Origin: Pseudescherichia sp031987975
GTDB taxonomy: Bacteria; Pseudomonadota; Gammaproteobacteria; Enterobacterales; Enterobacteriaceae
Assembly (NCBI RefSeq): GCF_031987975.1
Contig: NZ_DALZYX010000007.1
Coordinates: forward strand, 248,001 to 312,000
DNA length: 64,000 bases
Direction of reading: 5' to 3'
A program made the translations under genes and the position numbers. Each line of letters opens with the position of its first letter. The stretch's first letter is position 1. Under the pieces are notes generated by a model. It saw only the letters and a list, made by a program, of their open reading frames with translations. It ran no database searches and was not told the origin of the DNA. Below are positions 60,197-64,000 of the stretch, piece after piece.

Positions 60197-60583
60197 TCAG
60201 CTCATCACGCTCACCTGCGCGGCAACGATGCGCCAGCCGTAGGGGAAACGCACCCACGTCTGCTGCTGGCGGCCAATACGGTCGCTGCCTTCGCGGGTAA
60301 ACTCGGTGCTGCATACTGCATAGTCCTCACCAAAGGTGGTGATCATCGTGTTGCGCAACTCGCGCTGTAGCCCTGTGGCGGGGCGGGCGGCGCGGAAGGC
60401 GCGGATCTCATCGATGCCGTAGAGGTTCTCCCCGGCACCCAGCCGTACGGTGCGGGCGTCATGCCAGAACAGCTCATCCAGCACCGCAACGTCATTGCTC
60501 ACCAGCGCCTCTTCGTACCGGTAGAAGGCGGCGGTAACCTCGACAAGCACCAGCGGACGGTTGATATTATCCAGATGTATCAT
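60197..60583 (-). CDS. hpxZ: HpxZ, SnoaL-like/AtzH-like protein
   Basis: A 128-residue protein of the DUF3225/AtzH type with an NTF2-like fold (LVEVTAAFYRYEEALVSNDVAVLDELFW). Family members accompany the amidase AtzE. It is the last gene of hpxWXYZ and overlaps hpxY by four bases. A specific reaction is not established. Confidence 0.88.
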   Translation of the reverse strand: MIHLDNINRPLVLVEVTAAFYRYEEALVSNDVAVLDELFWHDARTVRLGAGENLYGIDEIRAFRAARPATGLQRELRNTMITTFGEDYAVCSTEFTREGSDRIGRQQQTWVRFPYGWRIVAAQVSVMS

Positions 60584-61974
60584 GCTAGCTCCGCAGCGTG
60601 GGCATCAGCGATGCCCTGTTGTTCCAGCACCCGCGCGGCGCGCAGGCAGGCCTGTTCATTAAAGGGGGCGGCAATCAGCTGCAAACCTGTCGGCAGCCCG
60701 CTACGGCTGCGCAGCGGCACCGTAGTCACCGGCAAACCCAAAAACGAGATCGGCTGGGTCAGCATTCCCATGCTGGCGCGGATGGGCAGCGGCTGGCCGT
60801 TAATCATCATCGTCTGCTCGTCAATCAGTGTCGCGCTGCGGGGCGTGGCCGGAGCGATCAGCACGTCAGCATGATTGAACAGCGCCCTGAACGCCTGCTG
60901 GGCGTGGCGGCGAAAGCGCTGGGCCTGTACGTACCAGGCGGAGGGGATCATCGCCCCCGCCAGCAGACGCTCCCGGGAGTGCGGCTCAACGCGCGCCGGC
61001 TCGCGGCGCAGGGCGGGGAGATACTGATTCCCCCCCTCGGAGGCGCTGATGATAAACGCCGCCGAACGCGACAGCTCTGCCTCCGGGAAGAGCAGCTCCT
61101 CGTGGGCATCAAGGGCGCGTGCGGCACGGCTTACCGCCTCCCGGGCGTCGTCATCGCACCAGGTCGTAAAGTAGCCGCCGAGCACCGCACAGCGCAGCCC
61201 CTCCAGCCCGCGATCCAGCAGCGGCGTTGTCCGCTCGCTGGCGTAGTCGCGCTGGAAGCCATCGTCGGGATCCTGCCCCTGTAACGCATCATAAACTGCC
61301 GCCAGATCATCAACCCGACGGGCAAAGGGACCGATATGGTCGAGGCTGGCGACAAAAGGATGGCTGCCCGCGCGGGAGAGGCGGCCAAAGGTCGGCTTCA
61401 GGCCAAAAATACCGCACAGGGAGGCGGGGACGCGGATTGAGCCGTTGGTATCGGTGCCAAGAGAGAAGTGCACCAGCCCGGCGGCCACCGCCGCTGCCGA
61501 TCCGCCGGAGGAGCCGCCCGCAATGCGCGTCAGGTCGTGCGGATTGCGCGTCGCGCCGTAGTGGCTGTTTTCGGTGGTGAAGCCATAGGCATAGGCGTCC
61601 ATGTTCAACATCCCGGAGAGGAGACCCCCGGCGCGCTTAAGCTGGCGCACCGCAAAACCATCGTCAGTGGCGACAGGGCGATCGCTGAACAGCTGCGCTC
61701 CGGCAAGGGTAGCGTGTCCGGCCACGTCAAACAGGTTTTTCACCGCGTAGGGCACGCCCGCCAGCGGAGGCAGGGGCTGCCCATCCCGACGCAGGTTATC
61801 GATACGCTCCGCTTCCGCCAGCATCCGCGCCTCTGTTACCGCTGTCCATGCGTTGATGTGCGGATTGACCCGGGCAATATCATCCAGCGTCTGGCGGGCG
61901 ATCTCCCCGGCGCTTACGCTCCCGCTGGCCAGCGCCTGCTGGATATCATTAATACTCATCTCGTTAAGCGTCAT
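60580..61974 (-). CDS. hpxY: HpxY, AtzE-like amidase
   Basis: A 464-residue amidase-signature enzyme. The catalytic Lys is in PYAVKNLFDVAG and the Ser-cisSer pair in AGGSSGGSAAAVAAGL. AtzE-type enzymes need the small AtzG partner, which here is hpxX directly upstream with overlapping stop and start (ATGA). The substrate is probably oxalurate or a related ureide of purine breakdown. Confidence 0.9.
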   Translation of the reverse strand: MTLNEMSINDIQQALASGSVSAGEIARQTLDDIARVNPHINAWTAVTEARMLAEAERIDNLRRDGQPLPPLAGVPYAVKNLFDVAGHATLAGAQLFSDRPVATDDGFAVRQLKRAGGLLSGMLNMDAYAYGFTTENSHYGATRNPHDLTRIAGGSSGGSAAAVAAGLVHFSLGTDTNGSIRVPASLCGIFGLKPTFGRLSRAGSHPFVASLDHIGPFARRVDDLAAVYDALQGQDPDDGFQRDYASERTTPLLDRGLEGLRCAVLGGYFTTWCDDDAREAVSRAARALDAHEELLFPEAELSRSAAFIISASEGGNQYLPALRREPARVEPHSRERLLAGAMIPSAWYVQAQRFRRHAQQAFRALFNHADVLIAPATPRSATLIDEQTMMINGQPLPIRASMGMLTQPISFLGLPVTTVPLRSRSGLPTGLQLIAAPFNEQACLRAARVLEQQGIADAHAAELA

Positions 61975-62159
61975 GCTTTATAGACTCCTGCAATCTCCAG
62001 ACGATCGTCGAGGGGAAAAGCCATCAGCGGTTCGGCCATGGCGGCGATACGGCTAAACTGGATCTCCAGCTCGGCGCGACGGGCGTCGTCCAGCTCCAGG
62101 TTGAGGATCTGTGTCATCTGCGTCAGGTAAGCGGCCCAGTCGGGCTGTGTATTGTTCAT
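61971..62159 (-). CDS. hpxX: HpxX, AtzG-like small subunit
   Basis: A 62-residue protein (DUF4089/AtzG family) starting MNNTQPDWAAYLTQMTQIL behind AAGGAGAAACGC. A single helical bundle with a C-terminal tail, it is expected to bind HpxY. It lies 10 bp after hpxW. Confidence 0.88.
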   Translation of the reverse strand: MNNTQPDWAAYLTQMTQILNLELDDARRAELEIQFSRIAAMAEPLMAFPLDDRLEIAGVYKA

Positions 62160-62169
62160 GCGTTTCTCC

Positions 62170-63753
62170 TTAAAAACCGGCCGCCGAGCCGTTGCTGCGC
62201 GGATCGGAGGCGCCCTCAAACAGACCGTTGGGATGGCGGACGATAGCGCCTGCATGGCCCATCGCCTCGCTAAAATCGGGCAGCACCTCTACCTCGTGTC
62301 CCAGCGCGCGCAGACGAGCAATGCTCTCTGGCGTAAAACGTCCTTCAAGCTTCAGCGAATCCGAAGTCTGCCCCCAGGTGCGCCCCAGCAGCCAGCGCGG
62401 ACGGGAGATGCTCTCCTGCAGCGGCACGCCCTGTAGAATGTAGCGGGTAAAGATCGCCGCCTGGGTCTGGGGCTGGCCGTCGCCGCCCATCGAACCGTAA
62501 ACCATCACCCGGCCATCGCTAAGGCGCGCAGCGGCAGGATTGAGGGTATGAAACGGCTGCTTGCCCGGTGCCAGCGCCAACAAATGTGACGGATCGAGAC
62601 TGAACGAGGCTCCACGGTTCTGCCAGACGATACCGGTATCGGGAAGCACCACGCCGCTGCCAAACTCATGGTAGAGGCTCTGAATAAAGGAGACCGCCAG
62701 CCCGCTCCTATCCATCGTCCCCATCCACACGGTGTCGCCTGGGCCTTTACCCGTCCCCCAGGGCGCGGCACGGCTGTCATCTATCCGATCGGCCAGCGGT
62801 TGTAACGCAGCAGGTTCGAGCAGGCTCTGAATATCCGTATCGAGATGGCGGGGATCGGTGATGTGCGCATCCCGCAGACGAAAAGCCAGCTTGGTGGCCT
62901 CGGCGATGCGGTGTACGGTTTGTGCCTCATCGGCCTCAGCCATATTCAGGCGGTCGGTGATGCCAAGGATCGCCAGCGACACCAGTCCCTGGGTGGGCGG
63001 AGCCAGGTTCCACAGCTCGCCGTGCTGGTGCTGAAGCCTGAGCGGCTGCGGACGGCGGGCGCGATGCTGGTTCAGATCGGCAAGGGTAACAGGGAGGCCG
63101 TACTTTGCCATGCCGTCAGCCATCTGCTCCGCCAGCGGACCGCGATAAAAGCTCTCCAGCCCCTCTTCAACCAGCCGTTGCAGGGTCGAGGCGAGAGCGG
63201 GCTGGTGGAAGCGGCTGCCGGTCACCGGCGGCTCCCCGTTGACCAGAAAGGTTTCAGCGAAGCCGGGCAGGTGACGCAGCTCCTCTAGCTTGCTGGCGGT
63301 TGCACTGGCCTGAGATTGCGTGACCGGGATCCCCTCTGTGGCATAGCCGATGGCATCCGCCAGCAGGCGTGAGAGCGGCAGCGCCTTACCGGTCAATGAT
63401 CTGGAGAGCGTTAGCGCCTCCTCCCAGCCGCTGACGGTTCCCGCGACGGTCAGCGCAGCGCGCGGTCCCCGGTGCGGGATCTGCATGACATCGGCGTAGG
63501 CAGCAGGGGTTGCCAGCGAACCCGCCGCGCCGCTGGCATCAATGGCAATCGGCTCACCCTCCGGCGGAACGATCAGCCAGAAGCCATCGCCGCCGAGGCC
63601 GTTCATATGGGGATAGACGACGGCGATGGTAGCGGCTGCGGCCACCATCGCTTCAATAGCGCTGCCGCCTTCGCGTAGTACGGCAAGCGCGCTCTGGCTT
63701 GCCAGATGGTGGGGGGCCACCGCCATTCCATGAGCGGATAGATGACTCTGCAC
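62170..63753 (-). CDS. hpxW: HpxW, oxamate amidohydrolase (Ntn-hydrolase)
   Basis: A 527-residue gamma-glutamyltranspeptidase-fold precursor that cuts itself into two subunits; the new N-terminal Thr is expected in the GDTVWMGTMDRSGLAVS segment. Klebsiella HpxW is an oxamate amidohydrolase. The N-terminus MQSHLSAHGMAVAPHHLASQ and GGLGGDGFWLI-type loop are family features. No signal peptide is seen, so it acts in the cytoplasm. First gene of hpxWXYZ, divergent from hpxU. Confidence 0.9.
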   Translation of the reverse strand: MQSHLSAHGMAVAPHHLASQSALAVLREGGSAIEAMVAAAATIAVVYPHMNGLGGDGFWLIVPPEGEPIAIDASGAAGSLATPAAYADVMQIPHRGPRAALTVAGTVSGWEEALTLSRSLTGKALPLSRLLADAIGYATEGIPVTQSQASATASKLEELRHLPGFAETFLVNGEPPVTGSRFHQPALASTLQRLVEEGLESFYRGPLAEQMADGMAKYGLPVTLADLNQHRARRPQPLRLQHQHGELWNLAPPTQGLVSLAILGITDRLNMAEADEAQTVHRIAEATKLAFRLRDAHITDPRHLDTDIQSLLEPAALQPLADRIDDSRAAPWGTGKGPGDTVWMGTMDRSGLAVSFIQSLYHEFGSGVVLPDTGIVWQNRGASFSLDPSHLLALAPGKQPFHTLNPAAARLSDGRVMVYGSMGGDGQPQTQAAIFTRYILQGVPLQESISRPRWLLGRTWGQTSDSLKLEGRFTPESIARLRALGHEVEVLPDFSEAMGHAGAIVRHPNGLFEGASDPRSNGSAAGF

Positions 63754-63918
63754 GGGCTGTCCTCATGATCTGAAGTGTGTCCGTGGACTTGCAAAAGCTG
63801 TTCCACTTCCGGGCGAAAAGTTTCAGCCGCGAAGGGGGCAGCGTTTTTATCGCATCTGGCATGCATTGTGAAAGGGGTTAGCGGTATAGTTTGCTGAAAC
63901 AAAAGTTACAGAGGCCCT

Positions 63919-64000
63919 ATGGAACAGCTTGATGAACGCCTGAAAGGGCAATATGCGTCGCTATCACCCCAGGAGCAGCGGGTGGCGGACTTTATTTTTG
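63919..64000 (+). CDS. hpxU: HpxU, RpiR-family regulator, N-terminal fragment
   Basis: Only 27 residues are in the window (MEQLDERLKGQYASLSPQEQ...). They are the start of the HTH_6 domain of RpiR-type regulators. At this place in Klebsiella lies HpxU, repressor of the allantoate genes. The 165 bp to hpxW hold a dyad-like TGAAACAAAAGTTACA (63893-63908) close to the start, a possible operator. Confidence 0.8.
   Translation, partial: MEQLDERLKGQYASLSPQEQRVADFIF

Noticed and set aside
1..64000. CRISPR arrays and insertion sequences
   Set aside because: No regularly spaced repeats and no transposase genes were seen; the only repeats are the att pair, short dyads and two REP-like units.

Overview
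The window is chromosomal DNA of an enterobacterium. From pncB to serT the gene order is pncB-pepN-pyrD-zapC-ycbX-rlmL-uup-pqiABC-rmf-fabA-[insert]-lonB-matP-ompA-sulA-sxy-yccS-yccF-helD-mgsA-yccT-yccU-hspQ-rlmI-acyP-tusE-yccA-serT, which is the Escherichia coli order apart from a few added genes. The sequences and the complete Klebsiella-type hpx purine cluster point to Klebsiella, Enterobacter, Kosakonia or a close relative. The genus cannot be fixed from the sequence alone.

The stretch from 1 to 15.0 kb and from 21.8 to 39.7 kb is this conserved backbone. Several well-known control sites are visible: a PurR box and start-switch hairpin before pyrD, FabR and FadR operators before fabA, a near-perfect LexA box before sulA, and the long ompA leader. 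Lineage-specific additions here are a degenerate EAL-domain gene between rlmI and acyP and an OppA-like binding protein before serT.

The main discovery candidate is a 6.76 kb integrated element at 15031-21793, inserted at the 3' end of lonB and bounded by a 16-bp direct repeat. The repeat restores the lonB C-terminus; the stop changes from TGA to TAA. It also leaves the fabA FadR operator intact. The element carries a tyrosine integrase next to attL and two almost identical T7-type RNA polymerase promoters (starts at 16727 and 18084). A structured noncoding block and a set of antirepressor-like (BRO-N, KilA-N) proteins follow. It ends with a cassette laid out like T7 gene 10: degenerate phage promoter, gene-10-like ribosome site, 358-residue capsid-like protein, then terminator. 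There is no phage RNA polymerase, DNA polymerase or terminase. I read it as a satellite of T7-like lytic phages whose genes are switched on by the infecting phage's own RNA polymerase. I know of no described satellite family with this design.

From 39.9 to 48.9 kb there is an accessory region: an aldo/keto reductase, an EamA exporter, and a five-gene operon of three dynamin-like GTPases and two related TerB-like helical proteins. This operon resembles Leo/Eleos dynamin systems, which have been linked to phage defence.

From 49.0 kb to the end lies purine-ring catabolism. hpxD/E oxidise hypoxanthine or xanthine, hpxO/T/Q take urate to allantoin, and guaD feeds guanine in. NCS2 (hpxP) and NCS1 permeases import substrates. 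hpxS-hpxA-hpxB racemise and open allantoin, and hpxW-X-Y-Z handle oxalurate and oxamate. A truncated hpxU repressor gene at the edge implies that the allantoate genes follow. The LysR gene hpxR of the Klebsiella cluster is not present between hpxD and hpxO.
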